Shown one piece after another: positions 48,153 to 61,245 of a stretch of DNA of 64,000 nucleotides; positions within the stretch are counted from its first letter, which is position 1, and each line of letters starts with the position of its first letter. The translations under genes and the position numbers were made by a program. The stretch covers positions 62,001-126,000 of the forward strand of contig FJUW01000038.1 in NCBI GenBank assembly GCA_900074885.1, read 5' to 3'. Source of the DNA: Rhynchosporium graminicola (lineage: Eukaryota; Ascomycota; Leotiomycetes; Helotiales; Ploettnerulaceae). The notes under the pieces were generated by a model. It ran no database searches. It saw nothing but the letters and a program-made list of their open reading frames with translations, and was not told the DNA's origin.

Positions 48153-48815
48153 ATCGTCGGAGTCGCCTTCCCCCAGACCCACCACCTCACTACCCCCCCC
48201 TCTGGTAGTCGGTGGATGTGATTAGTCTATTGGATTTGATTAGTCTATTATACGTGATATAGCCGAAGTTGTCCCGGGTATAGCTAAGAGAATAAATAAC
48301 TACCTTAAACTATCGTATTCTATTCTTTTGATAAAGCCTTGCCTATCTGAAGTAATACGGATCGTGTGTAGTAGTATAAAACCCTTTAGGAGGTAATATT
48401 TCTATAGTAAATAAGATGAAGTCGGATTAGCTTATATTAAATGTACTACTACTACTACTTGTTTCCTCCCCCTCCTGCGTAGCTAGATCTCTCTATATTT
48501 GATCGAATTAAGGTATCTTAATATTGTTATTACTCTTATAGTCATTTTTGCTACTAAACTCTAATATAAGAGCGTGTAAGTTGTCTATAACTATAGGTAT
48601 AGTTAGAGCTTTCTTATTAGTAGTTATACTATTAGCTACTTTCTATGATTAAAACTCTAGAATTATAAACTCTCTATCGACTTCTAAAGCAGAGATTTTC
48701 TTAGGTAGAGTCTCCTACTCCTTCTTATAACGTCGATTCAAGAGCTTTCTTCTCTATACTGTAATTACGTTATTTAACTTCGACACTTTATTACTTTTAA
48801 CTATATTCTAATATC

Positions 48816-49083
48816 TGTAACGACACAAGACTCAAGGCAGTATACAAGCAAGAATAAACGAGTAGGGAGGCTAAGAGCGATCTTATATAGTCTACTACGA
48901 AAGAAAAAAAAAGATAAGGAAGGAAGAAGAAGAGAGATAGAGTAAAAAGCACCTTATATATATAAACTAGTACTAGTCCGATACTATACCGGGTCGGATA
49001 CTAGTTCTGCCGGGATACCTGTGAACTTAGGCCCTATTATCTATCCTTCTTCTCATGTGATATTCAGGTGAGCTATTATTATA
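48816..49083 (-). repeat. Left (3') LTR of the large Gypsy element
   Basis: Pairs with 60183-60450. On the minus strand it ends with an about 95-nt segment, including a TATATAAG box, that it shares with the LTRs of the small element at 49145-50441. Confidence 0.9.
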
Positions 49084-49144
49084 TTACTCTTCCCCTAAGA
49101 AGAGCTTAACCCTAAGCTCGGAAAGTTATAATTTATACTAGAAT

Positions 49145-50441
49145 TGTGACGGCGCATGGTATACGTGGCAGATACGGGCCAGTATCGGTGCCTTAGGCAT
49201 ACCCTCCTTGTATATATAGAAGGTGCAGACTCCTCTAGAGCTCTGTATCTTTCTGTTTCCTTCGTACTAGACTATATAAGATCGCTCTTAGCCTCCCTAC
49301 TTATTTATTCTTACTTATATACTGCCTTAAGTCTTATGTTGTTATATTAAACAGAAAGATTAAGACCGCTAGGGATAGTATTAAATAATATCTTACCTAG
49401 AAAACTCGATTCGTACGTACGACTACTAGGGAGCTCTTCGCTGAGTTATCTCTACTTACCTTGGATTTTTATACTTCGGAATCATACGGAAATAGTTAGT
49501 ACTATCAATTACGAATTCGACGGTTAGGTTTTCAAAAGAGCCGAGATTCCAGAGATCTCTCGGATAGCTAGGAATTTGAACGTAATTCAGCCTCAGAAGC
49601 ACTAGTATTACTGCGAAGTCACTCTCAGATACTTCGAAACTCGTTCCTTCGTGCGTACGAAGTAAAACAGCGGACGAATTTTAGGTGGAAACTTCCCTAT
49701 AGGCCCTAATATTCATTAACCCCTCACCCGACTTCAACCTTCCGAAAGTAGCTCTAATAGCGAAAAACCTTACTTTTAGGCTAGGACGAAGTAGCTTATT
49801 ACCCTAGCGGAAATTGCCGGAATCCGACTCGTAACCCCTATACCCTAGTATAATTTGTCCCCCTCGGCAGAATCGACCTCCCTCTACTAGAACCTTTAAT
49901 TTAACACTTTCTATATCTACTTAACGAAGATATCTGACTCTCCTTAATCTTTTAGCTTCTTTGGAATTCGATTTGGACTTTCGTTTCTTTCGTAACCTTT
50001 AAGTGTTTCAATCACTCGCTTAGCCTCGCTTATTTAGTAAAACTCGGTATTATAATTACCGGAGATTGCGTTTCCCTCTATAGAAGAGATAATCTCGGTA
50101 CTAAATTAGTATCTATAGTTTCGGTTTAATAGAAATTTGGAAAGTTATCTTAATATTTAACTGCGTTTTATACTTACTTTATTTCCTTACTTCGATTCTT
50201 CAAGGCTCGAGGGCGAGCCTTTATCTTAGAAGGGGGTAATATGACGGCGCATAGTATACGTGGCAGATACGGGCTAGTATCGGTGCCTTAGGCATACCCT
50301 CCTTATATATATAGAAGGTGCAGACTCCTCTAGAGCTCTGTATCTTTCTGTTTCCTTCGTACCAGACTATATAAGATCGCTCTTAGCCTCCCTACTTGTT
50401 TATTCTTGCTTGTATACCGCCTTGAGTCTTATGTCGTTACA
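49145..50441 (+). mobile_element. Small non-autonomous LTR retrotransposon (TRIM/LARD-like)
   Basis: Two 202-bp LTRs (49145-49346, 50240-50441) with TGTGACGG and CGTTACA outer ends, a perfect AGAAT target duplication (49140-49144, 50442-50446), and a polypurine tract (AGAAGGGGGTAA) right before the right LTR, which fixes plus orientation. The interior is 893 bp, too short for pol, with no reading frame. It lies inside the large Gypsy element just beyond its left LTR. The last 95 or so bases of its LTR match those of the large element. Confidence 0.88.
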
Positions 50442-51299
50442 AGAATTAGTCTTTATTATAACTGTTTTTATTAATATTCGCGTAATAAGTGCTAGCCGCT
50501 CTTTAGTAGTAGTAAATTCTTTATTAGGTTCTAACTAGTTATATCGCTATAATAGTACTATATTAGTTATAGCTTCCAAATCGGGCGGTAAGCGGTATTT
50601 ACTTTATCTGTTTATAGTAGGAGTCGAGTTTAAGTAGGGCGTAAGGTATATAAAGGAAGGAGTTTATTAATATTAGAGCTTTTCCTTTTTAACTGCGATA
50701 ACTACTTTAACTTATAAGTTTACTCTCCCTAGACTATAATACGGCTCCTAGAGTAGGTATCGTTACTAACTACTATAGTAGTCTGCTATAATCTTATATA
50801 TTAATTAACCTAATTAACTCTTCTCTTAATATAAGTAAGTTTCTTATCTTAGTTTTAGGGATAGTTTTAAGTATAGTATAAGGGTTTTATAGATCTATAA
50901 CGCTAACTCCTATAGTACCTTTACTAGTTCCTACCGGTACTCTTTTAGTAGCGTATCGTATATATTACTTGCGATATATTCGCGCTTTCCTTAAGATAAA
51001 GTATAATAATACTCTTATTTTAGAACTCTTATACTTATTTAATAAGCTTAACTCTAAGCTTTATAAGTATTATTCGGCGTTAAAGAGTAGTTATAAGTAT
51101 ATAAGTTACTTAAATATAAACGTAGTTATATATACTAACGCGTTATAGTTACCTAACTATATTAATATAAAGTATACTATTTTATCCGGTTTACTTCTTA
51201 GTAGCGAAGCTAAGGACGCAGAGCTAAATCGGAGTAGTATCGTAGCTACTTATAAGGCTATTAATCGGATCTATTATCTCGCGAAATCTGCTACTCCTA

Positions 51300-54200
51300 C
51301 TACTACGTTAGAGATTACTACTATATAATTAGTAGCGACTTAGGCTTTAAGGCGTTCTATAGAGAAGGTATTTAAGGAGTTAGAGTTTATTAAAGTAGTA
51401 AGTTACGATCTTAAACCCTTAGATACTAGTACGATACTAATATAATATAGGATCTAGATCTTTTAATAATAGATTCGGCGAAATCTAGGTTAATAGTATA
51501 AATAGCGTTAAAGTAGACGAAGGAATTAAATAGTATTATACGGGAATTTATAAAGAAAGCTATATTTAAGGCTACGATATCTAATACTAAGGGAAAGAGG
51601 AATTTGCCTTCTAGTTCAGAGATAGTATTAGATCTAGATATTCCCGGACTCTCTCTAAAGAAGAAAGCCCGTAGGATTAGCTATTAAACTTAGTCTAATA
51701 CTAAAGCTACGTTAGTAGATTTAAGTAAGGAGTTAGATATAATAGTTCCGGTTCTAGATATTCCAGATTTACTAGAAGCTCCGAAGAACTTAAGAGAGAA
51801 AACTAGTAAAGTAGAAGTAATTAAAGAAGTAGAGTTCTAGATATAGCGTTATTATAAAGTATAATCGGGGGATTATCCTTAGTAATAAATTCTAATACTA
51901 ATAACTATAATAGCTTATTATCCTCTAAGTAATTATAGTCGTCTATTCTATTTTCCTAAGCCTTAATCTATTATTCTAGTTTACGCGGAAGTCTAAGTTT
52001 ACTTAAGTTAATAGCATAGAAGTCTCTAAGCTTATATAGAGTACTTATTAAGTCAGAAGCGTTATATTAAGTTAGGTCTAGGTCGTAGCTTAGTTAGCTA
52101 ACTTAATACTTCAGATTACCTCTTAGGAGCTATATAGCGAGTATATCTTATAACTCCTACTCTTCTTAAGTAGCGATAACCTCCGGGAGTAAGTTTTATA
52201 ACTCCTAGCTTAGTAATAGGTTATCCGGGTCCTTAAAGAGTAATTTAGGAGCGAATATATTATAAATAGAAGATCCTAGGGGTAAATTTAGCTTATAGGA
52301 GTATTTAATCTTAGCTAGGACCTAGTATAGTCCTACTTAGAGACTAGATAGCTTCTTACTTAGCTAGTGATTCTTAAGGTTCCTTATAGAGAGAAATACC
52401 TTATCTCTAACTTCCTAGTCGATATTATACCGTTTCAGGTCAGTTACGGCGCTTATCCTATACTAAGTAGCTAGTATATTAGCTTTTATAACCTCGATAG
52501 CGGATTTAGTATATTTAGCTAAGGATTTAGTATTAGTATAGTTAAGCTTCTCTTACGGTATCGATCCGGTAAGTTACTTTTAGTCCTAGCTATTCCGTAG
52601 TAGTATACTATATTTAAGGGTATATAGCGCTATACTGATAGAGTTATAAAGTAGGATTACTTAAGCGCGGTCTATTATTAATAGTAGTTCGCCCTAGTTA
52701 CTATAGTAGTAATTAATAAAAGGTCTAAGGCGTTAGTTAATATACTAATTTATAATCTCTATTTATCTATTAGTTTACTAGTAGAAAGAAGTAGAGAGCT
52801 TAACCTTAACTCTAATTATATAGTAAAACTCTTACTAGAAAGATAAGACTAACTAAGCTCCTTAGTCGGATATAATTAACTTAAGGGTATATCTGAAATA
52901 ATATATCTATTAAATAAATAATATTACTATCCCGCGGGTATCGATATTATAATAGTATAGTATTAATATAGAGTCCTTCCTTAGGCGGTCGATAAATACT
53001 AATATTTTATTAAATCCTTAGTTATCAGGCGAGAAGTCCTTAAAATCTATAGCTAGGTATTATATAAGGTAGCTAGATACTAGTAATAAGTAGAGGAATC
53101 CTTACTATTTCGTTTACTTTAGATAAGAGTACTAATAAGAGTAGTAATTATAAGTATACTATTTTATATCTGATATAAGTCCTTTCTAGTAGTAATAAGT
53201 AGAAATTATTTTAGTAGTCTTACGAGTATTTAGATAAGCGGAAGAAACTTAATCGTAGACTTCGCTAATTAAATAAGTATATAGCGGAGTATAGCGTTAT
53301 ATATATAGACGACTATTATAAAGTAGTAAACTATTAATAATAATATAGCTATCTCCTAATATATTCTGTTTATTAGAGAACGATTCTTAGTTAAATTAGT
53401 ATAGCTTCTCGATTAAATTAAAGGAATTATATACGAGTTCTAGTAGTATATTAGTCCTTAGCGATATTAGGTATATATAACTAATTTGATCGATATAATA
53501 CTTAGCTAGTTCCGCGTTAATCCTAAGGTCTAAGCGATCTAGAGGTAATAAAACCCGAGATCTACTATCTTATTTCTATTATTCCTATATCCTTAGATCT
53601 TATTCCTTATAGCTAAGGATATTAGCTTTAGCGTTATCTTTACTAAGTATATATATAATTTGAAAGTTAAATTCGGAAAGGAATTCTATCTATCTAGCTT
53701 ACTTACTAGTTAGGACCTTAGTAGTTATAAAGTATTCTAAGGATCGATAGTCCGTATATACGCTAGTATAGCGTCGTAGAGATATAAGTTCTAGTCTCTA
53801 TTTCCGGAAAGACTTAATAATAGCGTATAGCTCCTTATTATAAATCTCCTAGTTTAGTTCATATCTATTAAGAATATAAGAGTAGAATCTAATTAGATAC
53901 TACTAGTTATCTTTATATAATTAGGAGATAACTCTAGCTATTATACTATTAGAAGTATTAGTTTCTAGTTTAGTCTATAATTCAGAGTCGAAATAGTATA
54001 GTTTCTATACCGATAGTAGCTATTAATATAAATCGTTAAAGGACTTCTTATAATCGTTAGTAAAATTCTATAGTATTATAAGCTAAATAAGCACTAAGAG
54101 AGGTTTAGTAATAAGGCCGAAATTCCGAATAAATTAATAGTAGAACCTATAGAATCCTAAGAAGGATTTTATAGCTATTACTATTTCGGGGTACTTCTAG

Positions 54201-54800
54201 TCTACTAATAGTATTACCTTCTCGGGATCTAGCTCGATTCCGTTAGTAGTAATAATATATCCGAGGTATTTAGTCCGAGTAATATGGAATTCGCTTTTCT
54301 TAATATCTACCTAAAGTCTAGTATCTATTAAGTATTATAGTACTAATTTAACGTATTCCTTATATTCCTAGAGCGTTTCCGAGTATATAAGGATATTATC
54401 TAAGTAAGCTATATAGAAATTATCTAGGTAGTCTAGTAATATATTATTTATATATCGCTAGTACGTACTAGGTCCGTTATAAAGCCCGAAAAGTAATACT
54501 TTATATTTATAAGATCTAAAGCGAGTTCGGAAAGTAGTATACTCCTCGGATTCGGGGTCTATATAGATATAATTAAATACTACCTAGATATCTAGTTTAA
54601 TAAAGATTACTACTTTAGATATATAAGTTAAGAGCTTATCGATCCTAAGTATTAAATAAGAATCCTTTCGAGTGATCGTATTAAGCTTACGATAGTCGAT
54701 ATAGAAGCGTAATCCTCTATTAGCTTTCTTAACGAATAGTATAAGTAATATAAAGGGACTTTAGCTAGATTCGATAAATCTCTTATCTAAGTTCTCTATA
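51300..54800 (-). pseudogene. Gypsy pol of the large element, multiply stopped
   Basis: On the minus strand 54790 to 54350 reads as reverse transcriptase: FYIDYRKLNTITRKDSY, KLDI, EYTTFRTRFRSYKYKV, and the active-site box as YLDN at about 54396-54407, one G-to-A step from YLDD. About 53760 to 53620 gives the RNase H end (RSLEYFITTKVLTS, then EFLSEFNFQIIY). Integrase should follow to about 51300, but the stretch is too degraded for me to delimit. Confidence 0.78.
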
Positions 54801-55187
54801 AGATACTCCTTAGTTACTTATAATTCGTCTATAGATTACCGATATAGGGGCGAATATACGTTAGGTAATAGTTCTTCTAGAATAATTTTATAATTATATA
54901 AGCGATATAGCGGAAGAATATTAGAATCCCGCTTCGAAAAGGCTTCCTTAAGGGTATAGTACTATTCCGGTAGCTTTTTAGCTACGAGTCGTTCGGTATC
55001 GGGATCCTCAGGAGAGTTACTATTTAGATAATCTTATAAGAAGCGGTCTATCTTATAGATACTAGTAAAGAATAATTCGGAACTTTTACGTTTTATATTA
55101 AAATAAAAAGCTATAGTACTAATTTAGTAAATCGGAACTAGTTTCTAGATCCTTAGAGATTAAGAGGAGTACTTATAGTAGAGTTTC
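53611..55187. repeat. 1577-bp segment repeated beyond the gap
   Basis: Appears to recur base for base at 56168-57744 (offset 2557). It starts AGCTAAGGATATTAGC and runs up to the gap. Confidence 0.88.
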
Positions 55188-56167
55188 NNNNNNNNNNNNN
55201 NNNNNNNNNNNNNNNNNNNNNNNNNNNNNNNNNNNNNNNNNNNNNNNNNNNNNNNNNNNNNNNNNNNNNNNNNNNNNNNNNNNNNNNNNNNNNNNNNNNN
55301 NNNNNNNNNNNNNNNNNNNNNNNNNNNNNNNNNNNNNNNNNNNNNNNNNNNNNNNNNNNNNNNNNNNNNNNNNNNNNNNNNNNNNNNNNNNNNNNNNNNN
55401 NNNNNNNNNNNNNNNNNNNNNNNNNNNNNNNNNNNNNNNNNNNNNNNNNNNNNNNNNNNNNNNNNNNNNNNNNNNNNNNNNNNNNNNNNNNNNNNNNNNN
55501 NNNNNNNNNNNNNNNNNNNNNNNNNNNNNNNNNNNNNNNNNNNNNNNNNNNNNNNNNNNNNNNNNNNNNNNNNNNNNNNNNNNNNNNNNNNNNNNNNNNN
55601 NNNNNNNNNNNNNNNNNNNNNNNNNNNNNNNNNNNNNNNNNNNNNNNNNNNNNNNNNNNNNNNNNNNNNNNNNNNNNNNNNNNNNNNNNNNNNNNNNNNN
55701 NNNNNNNNNNNNNNNNNNNNNNNNNNNNNNNNNNNNNNNNNNNNNNNNNNNNNNNNNNNNNNNNNNNNNNNNNNNNNNNNNNNNNNNNNNNNNNNNNNNN
55801 NNNNNNNNNNNNNNNNNNNNNNNNNNNNNNNNNNNNNNNNNNNNNNNNNNNNNNNNNNNNNNNNNNNNNNNNNNNNNNNNNNNNNNNNNNNNNNNNNNNN
55901 NNNNNNNNNNNNNNNNNNNNNNNNNNNNNNNNNNNNNNNNNNNNNNNNNNNNNNNNNNNNNNNNNNNNNNNNNNNNNNNNNNNNNNNNNNNNNNNNNNNN
56001 NNNNNNNNNNNNNNNNNNNNNNNNNNNNNNNNNNNNNNNNNNNNNNNNNNNNNNNNNNNNNNNNNNNNNNNNNNNNNNNNNNNNNNNNNNNNNNNNNNNN
56101 NNNNNNNNNNNNNNNNNNNNNNNNNNNNNNNNNNNNNNNNNNNNNNNNNNNNNNNNNNNNNNNNNNN
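55188..56167. other. Assembly gap (980 N)
   Basis: A run of N in the large Gypsy element, bounded on both sides by ends of the same duplicated segment. Confidence 0.99.
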
Positions 56168-57744
56168 AGCTAAGGATATTAGCTTTAGCGTTATCTTTAC
56201 TAAGTATATATATAATTTGAAAGTTAAATTCGGAAAGGAATTCTATCTATCTAGCTTACTTACTAGTTAGGACCTTAGTAGTTATAAAGTATTCTAAGGA
56301 TCGATAGTCCGTATATACGCTAGTATAGCGTCGTAGAGATATAAGTTCTAGTCTCTATTTCCGGAAAGACTTAATAATAGCGTATAGCTCCTTATTATAA
56401 ATCTCCTAGTTTAGTTCATATCTATTAAGAATATAAGAGTAGAATCTAATTAGATACTACTAGTTATCTTTATATAATTAGGAGATAACTCTAGCTATTA
56501 TACTATTAGAAGTATTAGTTTCTAGTTTAGTCTATAATTCAGAGTCGAAATAGTATAGTTTCTATACCGATAGTAGCTATTAATATAAATCGTTAAAGGA
56601 CTTCTTATAATCGTTAGTAAAATTCTATAGTATTATAAGCTAAATAAGCACTAAGAGAGGTTTAGTAATAAGGCCGAAATTCCGAATAAATTAATAGTAG
56701 AACCTATAGAATCCTAAGAAGGATTTTATAGCTATTACTATTTCGGGGTACTTCTAGTCTACTAATAGTATTACCTTCTCGGGATCTAGCTCGATTCCGT
56801 TAGTAGTAATAATATATCCGAGGTATTTAGTCCGAGTAATATGGAATTCGCTTTTCTTAATATCTACCTAAAGTCTAGTATCTATTAAGTATTATAGTAC
56901 TAATTTAACGTATTCCTTATATTCCTAGAGCGTTTCCGAGTATATAAGGATATTATCTAAGTAAGCTATATAGAAATTATCTAGGTAGTCTAGTAATATA
57001 TTATTTATATATCGCTAGTACGTACTAGGTCCGTTATAAAGCCCGAAAAGTAATACTTTATATTTATAAGATCTAAAGCGAGTTCGGAAAGTAGTATACT
57101 CCTCGGATTCGGGGTCTATATAGATATAATTAAATACTACCTAGATATCTAGTTTAATAAAGATTACTACTTTAGATATATAAGTTAAGAGCTTATCGAT
57201 CCTAAGTATTAAATAAGAATCCTTTCGAGTGATCGTATTAAGCTTACGATAGTCGATATAGAAGCGTAATCCTCTATTAGCTTTCTTAACGAATAGTATA
57301 AGTAATATAAAGGGACTTTAGCTAGATTCGATAAATCTCTTATCTAAGTTCTCTATAAGATACTCCTTAGTTACTTATAATTCGTCTATAGATTACCGAT
57401 ATAGGGGCGAATATACGTTAGGTAATAGTTCTTCTAGAATAATTTTATAATTATATAAGCGATATAGCGGAAGAATATTAGAATCCCGCTTCGAAAAGGC
57501 TTCCTTAAGGGTATAGTACTATTCCGGTAGCTTTTTAGCTACGAGTCGTTCGGTATCGGGATCCTCAGGAGAGTTACTATTTAGATAATCTTATAAGAAG
57601 CGGTCTATCTTATAGATACTAGTAAAGAATAATTCGGAACTTTTACGTTTTATATTAAAATAAAAAGCTATAGTACTAATTTAGTAAATCGGAACTAGTT
57701 TCTAGATCCTTAGAGATTAAGAGGAGTACTTATAGTAGAGTTTC
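56168..57744. repeat. Second copy of the 1577-bp segment
   Basis: Begins right after the gap with the first bases of 53611 and continues identically, as far as I could compare, including the degraded YLDN region at about 56953-56964. Confidence 0.88.
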
Positions 57745-58399
57745 GGCGCAAGTACCTTTCTCGATAAATTTAGAGCAGAAAGAAGTTCGGATTCCTTAGC
57801 GATAAGCGGAAATAAGTTAAAGAGTAGGGATAATACGTTGATATGCCGTATTATTACTATTTAGTATAATCGGTATTAGTCTAGCTAGTTTATAGCTAAG
57901 TCCCGCGCGTTAGAATCGATTTAGTAAGATCGATTAATACTAGGTTTATAAAACAGTAGAGTTATAATTATCTCCTTATTATATCAGAGGGTAACTAGAT
58001 AGCGTTCCGACTATAGTAGCTTATAGTAGAGCGTATCTAGCTTAACCTGAAATCGTTATATCTATTTAATACTAATAATTATATCTTATTATCCTAAATC
58101 GAGAAGAATAAAAGAGAAGTTATAAATACGCTTACTATTAATAGAAAAGTATAAACGTATAAAATAGGTAATATAAGTTCTAATAGACTATTAGAAACTA
58201 TATATTAGAATAGAATAAAGTAGTAGCTCGATTTTAATACTAAGGGCCCCTGATAGTTATCTAGTAAAAGTACGATTAATAAATAGATAACTATTCGCTC
58301 CGGTATTAATTAAGCTATTTATAGAGACTCCTAGCCTATTTATACTAATTATAATCAGGTATATGAATTACTTACCTCTTATTAGAGAGTTAAGGTCCA

Positions 58400-60180
58400 G
58401 ATTAGAGAGATTATACTTACGTAGACCTAGGAAAGAGTTTTTACTTAAGCCTTATCGTTTTTCTTTAGTATTAGTCCAGATTCGGAGAGTATATCTTCTA
58501 CTACTTCCTTAGTTACTTAATCCTCTTCCGGAAATTTATTAATTAATTAAACCTTAAGCGAGTTAAGGTAATCTAGCTTAATATAACCGAGCTATTTATA
58601 ACTATAATACCTAAGGGGTTCTCCGGTCGAGGTAATAGGGCGTTTTAGCGCGGAGGGAGTACTAGACTATACTAGGGTAGAGGTATATATATATAGTATA
58701 GGAGTAGTTTATCGAGGAGCTAAGCTTAAGGACTAATAAGAGGTAGAACTAGTAGTAATCGCAGTAGTAATAGTAGGCTTACGATGCTATATTTAGGCAG
58801 TAGCTTTCTTAGGATAAGTACGTTCTGAGTTATAGCGATACTTAGTATTAAAAGAAAGTAAGGATCTAACTATAGAAGCGTAGTTCTTATTTTATATTAG
58901 TTTAATAATAAGAGTTAAAGCGTATAAGAATAGTATAATCTTATCTTATATATAGAAAAACTACTCCTTCTTTTTAACTTTACTTTAGATAGTAGCGCTT
59001 TGAAATCGACTATAAAACTCAGCGAAAGTCTCGCGTATATAGCTAGGTTATTATATTTCTAGGTAATAGAAAGTATTATAGTAGTTATCTTCCTCTAAAC
59101 TAGTAAGAAAGTTCTCCTCTAATAAGGAGATTATTTTATCGCTAGTTTTAAACTCGTTAGCGAGGTACTAAAGCATAAGATACTCTTTAGCTAATCTAGT
59201 AACTAGCTCCTATACGAGAACGCGCTGGGAGAAGTCCGTAGGGTAGTAATTAGCGTTTATAGCTAGCCGGTCTCGTATCGATACTCTTTATTAGAGGAAA
59301 GTAAGATCTAATCTATTATCTAGGGGTAGGATCTTCTTAATAAGATAAGACTTCCTAGGGCGTGACTCTACTGATTCGGCGCCGGGAGAGGGAGATAGTT
59401 TATTAGGAATAGTATCCTCTCTCTTAGTACTATATATCAGAATAGAGTTTATTAAGTTATTAAACTCCGCTATACGCGGAGATTATAGTATTAGTTCTAA
59501 TAAGAGAGTCGAAGATAAGCGAGGGACCCTTATAAGGAACCTATCTTATACGGAGATTAGTCTATCTATAGTATCTTCTAGAGAGTTATTCTTTTCCTCT
59601 TAGTCCGCTAATCGTTATAAGAGGGAATAGATCAGGTTCGAGTTACCTATAGTAATAGGAGTACTTAGCGATTATACTCCTAATGAATTTCGCTTTTATT
59701 TTCCTTTCCCTCTTAGTTAGTACTTCCTTAATAAGGTATTAATATTCTCTAAGGTAAGAGACGTTTAGAGTAAGGAAAGGTATAATAGATTAAGTTCGGA
59801 GGTAGAGTAGGGAGGATCGTGTTAAGTTCTCTTAGAACTAAAGGAGTCTCTAGTTTATTAGTTAAGAGCTATAATAGTAGTTTAAAAAGGAGTATATTAG
59901 AGCTATTTCAGCGGCGATACGTAGAGGTTAAAGTTCCGGGGTATTTATTATACTTTCTTTAAAATCTATTTATAATTCCTTTATATTAAGAGAGTTATTA
60001 AAGGAGCGTTAGCGAAGACCTCTTTTATTATACTATTTGCGATAAGCTAAATTAAACCCTAATTTATAGTTATCCGAGAGATCTCTAGTATCTCGGCTAT
60101 ATACGAGTAGTTATCGAATAACTAACTTAGTAGTAAGATATTATAGTAAGCTATCTCTAGCTATCTTAATCTTTTTGTTT
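58400..60180 (-). pseudogene. Gypsy gag remnant of the large element
   Basis: Minus strand near 58560-58625 reads RYYSYK-stop-LGYIKLDY, a zinc knuckle (C-x2-C-x4-H-x4-C pattern) in which Cys and His codons have become Tyr by G-to-A/C-to-T change. The rest toward the right LTR is by position gag; stops are everywhere. Confidence 0.6.
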
Positions 60181-60182
60181 AA

Positions 60183-60450
60183 TATAATAATATAAGACTT
60201 AAGGTAGTATATAAGTAAGAATAAACGAGTAGGGAGGCTAAGAGCGATCTTATATAGTCTACTACGAAAGAAACAAAAAGATAAGAATAGAAGAAGAAGA
60301 GAGATAGAGTGTAAAGCACCTTATATATATATACTAGTACTAGTCTGATACTATACCGGGTCGGATACTAGTTCTGCCGGGATACCTATGAACTTAGGCC
60401 CTATTATCTATCCTTCTTCTCATATGACATTCAGGTGAGCTATCGTCACA
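60183..60450 (-). repeat. Right (5') LTR of the large Gypsy element
   Basis: Direct repeat of 48816-49083; inner end mutated to TATAATAATATAAG, outer end GCTATCGTCACA intact. Confidence 0.9.
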
Positions 60451-60455
60451 ATATC

Positions 60456-61240
60456 TCTAAGTCTTCTGCTATACTGCTTCTTCTTCTTCTCTCTTTCTCT
60501 TCTTTATAGTATATTCCTAACTAGTATCTATCGGGCTACTATAACTAATACCGATTCTCTTATTTCTAGAGCTTTAGAACTCTAATTTACGCTTATTACG
60601 CTCTAGAATTCCTTGCTGTATATCTATTAACTTATTTGTAATATAAGCTCTAGTATAAACTACTACTTGAATAGTATTAAAAGTAGTATTGAAGATCTCC
60701 TTACTAGGAGAGCTTAGAACTAGTGCTAGCTTATTGCGCTAATACTTAAGTATTTTAACTGCTTCTTTATAGCTAGTTGAATTAAGTACTATCAGGGGAA
60801 GAGGTCGAATGATAAGGAGAAAGATTTCTTCTTCTAGAGAGAGAGTATTAAACTTAGGGAGGTAATATAGTGATTCCTATATAATCTATAGGGAATCGGG
60901 GATATTTAGAACTGAATAGATCTATATATACCCTGTCAGTCTCTATATATAGTATGCTATATAGTATACTATATAGTATGCTAATATTAAGGTATATAAA
61001 AGCGAACTCACTTTCATCTTGTTTTTAAGCTTAATTTTATCTAAGGGCTATATACCGGAGTTCTTGAAACCTGACTTGATTATATCGACTATAAATATCT
61101 TCTCTTTAATCTCTAGTAAATCGTATAAGAAGTCTTCGATTCTATAGGCTATTTCTCTGTATTTAATAGCCTTTTGGACGGATTTATTATACTAGTATTT
61201 AAAGGGGAGGAAAACGCTAATATCTAGTAGTTATATGATA
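60456..61240 (-). pseudogene. Pogo-type transposase, carboxyl-terminal part
   Basis: Minus strand from 61240 gives the 'LLDISVF' block of the pogo family (expected LLQPLDVGVF), then a KSVQKAIKYREIAYRIEDF-like helix and IVDIIKSGFKNSGI, the usual ending of the DDE domain ('AF..TGI.P'). Stops interrupt. The reading frame resumes on the other side of the 61246-63428 insertion. Confidence 0.68.
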
Positions 61241-61245
61241 TGTAT

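Larger units (their letters stand above)
48816..60450 (-). mobile_element. Large Ty3/Gypsy LTR retrotransposon, RIP-degraded, with nested insert
   Basis: LTRs 48816-49083 and 60183-60450 are both 268 bp and the target duplication ATATC is perfect (48811-48815, 60451-60455). Outer ends TGTAACGA and TCGTCACA are intact while the inner ends are mutated. The element runs right to left: a gag zinc-knuckle remnant lies near 58560-58625 and reverse transcriptase near 54350-54790. A purine tract (AGGGGAAGAGTAA) borders the left LTR. It contains a small LTR element (49145-50441) and a 980-N gap with flanking duplicated sequence, so the true element is probably 7-8 kb. Confidence 0.9.

Noticed and set aside
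49156..49350. 64-residue plus-strand frame
   Set aside because: Falls entirely inside an LTR; a chance frame.
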